A stretch of 64,000 nucleotides of DNA, taken from Hymenobacter chitinivorans DSM 11115. Its GTDB lineage: Bacteria > Bacteroidota > Bacteroidia > Cytophagales > Hymenobacteraceae. Made by a program: the position numbers and the translations under genes. The notes under the pieces are model-generated. The model was not told the origin of the DNA. It saw only the letters and a program-made list of their open reading frames with translations, and made no database searches. This document shows positions 63,716-64,000 of the stretch, one piece after another (within the stretch, counting starts at the first letter, position 1; the number at the start of each line of letters is the position of its first letter). The stretch covers positions 310,001-374,000 of the forward strand of contig NZ_PGFA01000003.1 in NCBI RefSeq assembly GCF_002797555.1. Direction: 5' to 3'.

Positions 63716-64000
63716 TTACTTTATCTGGAAGGTAACCGGAATCGTATAGTACACGTCCACGGCCTGCCCATTTTGGCGACCAGGCACAAATTTGCCATCT
63801 AACAGTTGCACTAAACGCAACGCCTCGGCATTCAGAGTTGGGTCAGGACTTTTGAGCACCTCGGCATCCCGGATTGGGCCGGTCTTATCAATGATAAATT
63901 TGACGAATACCTTCCCCTCTGCCTCAACACTGGCGGCAGCGGGCCATTGCTGGTTACGCTTTATAAAATCGAGGAGGCCTGCCCACCCGCCGTCCTTGAA
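63716..64000 (-). CDS. TonB C-terminal domain protein (5' end outside window)
   Basis: The frame is open from the window edge to TAA at 63716. The 94 visible residues (FKDGGWAGLLDFIKRNQQWP, EGKVFVKFIIDKTGPIRDAE, LKSPDPTLNAEALRLV, YYTIPVTFQIK) are a complete TonB C-terminal domain of the same type as the downstream gene. It has one base between its stop and the next ATG. The N-terminus, and whether it has the same cysteine module, cannot be seen. Less G/C-rich than its partner; the two may be a tandem duplication that has diverged. Confidence 0.82.
   Translation of the reverse strand, partial: FKDGGWAGLLDFIKRNQQWPAAASVEAEGKVFVKFIIDKTGPIRDAEVLKSPDPTLNAEALRLVQLLDGKFVPGRQNGQAVDVYYTIPVTFQIK

Overview
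The window looks like a chromosomal segment of a high-GC Bacteroidota, most likely Hymenobacter or a close relative. This is inferred from several things seen in the sequence. Two large secreted proteins end in type IX secretion (T9SS) sorting domains. There are TonB-type proteins with a cysteine-bearing cytoplasmic N-terminus typical of the phylum, a Bacteroidota-type promoter (TTGG-N19-TATCTTCG), and no clear Shine-Dalgarno sequences. There is no rRNA, tRNA, CRISPR array, integrase, transposase or prophage. Most genes are ordinary core or envelope genes, mixed on both strands and separated by strong hairpins and dispersed repeats.

Layout. 0-7 kb: the 3' end of moeA, a 21-bp-period repeat array, a DUF2007/zinc-ribbon gene, an OFA-family MFS transporter with a tiny 48-residue partner, an amidase, a lipoprotein, a TonB-type protein and a TPR protein. 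7-12 kb: metF and B12-dependent metH, with a SAM-I riboswitch and a readable promoter in front of metH. 12-18 kb: a PA14-PA14-OmpA envelope protein, an Old Yellow Enzyme, a multipass GT-C-like membrane protein and a stress-type SDR with a Lys/Ala/Pro tail. 18-27 kb: a 1331-residue T9SS beta-helix protein, a GMC dehydrogenase with its small subunit, and a GH1-like glycosidase. 27-34 kb: divergent katA and oxyR, an alpha/beta hydrolase, a SUKH-like protein, a lipoprotein pullulanase and an aquaporin. 34-40 kb: a patatin/outer-membrane protein, then a small accessory patch (A/T-rich DUF4062 gene, a 39-bp-arm hairpin and an XRE regulator). 40-48 kb: AraC regulator plus SDR, a two-component system with a secreted proline-rich protein, small membrane proteins, a KirBac-type channel and a nucleotide-sugar epimerase. 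48-64 kb: an S9 peptidase, a zinc phospholipase C-like protein, def-ruvX, an S41 peptidase, a transglutaminase, hmgA, a lipoprotein, an HMG-CoA reductase operon and two TonB-type genes.

The clearest functional unit is the methionine branch: MetF makes 5-methyl-THF, MetH uses it to methylate homocysteine, and the SAM riboswitch closes the feedback loop. KatA/OxyR form a peroxide-response pair; OxyR keeps the two redox cysteines at positions 199 and 208. The GMC dehydrogenase, GH1-like enzyme, pullulanase and two T9SS proteins fit a saprophytic, polysaccharide-using lifestyle.

The most unusual thing is a set of modular intergenic inverted repeats. An 8-bp tandem unit (about GTGAANTG) starts in or just after a stop codon, and in two cases its inverted partner ends three bases before the next start codon. 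Inside lie a boundary motif (GWCGTTCTA), longer arms, and in two elements a common AAAGCCCTTTCC core hairpin. Because the octamer contains TGA and 8 is not a multiple of 3, each array puts stops in all three frames. Second in interest are the hairpin with four TGTAGAA half-sites in front of the XRE gene, and an HMG-CoA reductase with an extra N-terminal beta-rich domain.
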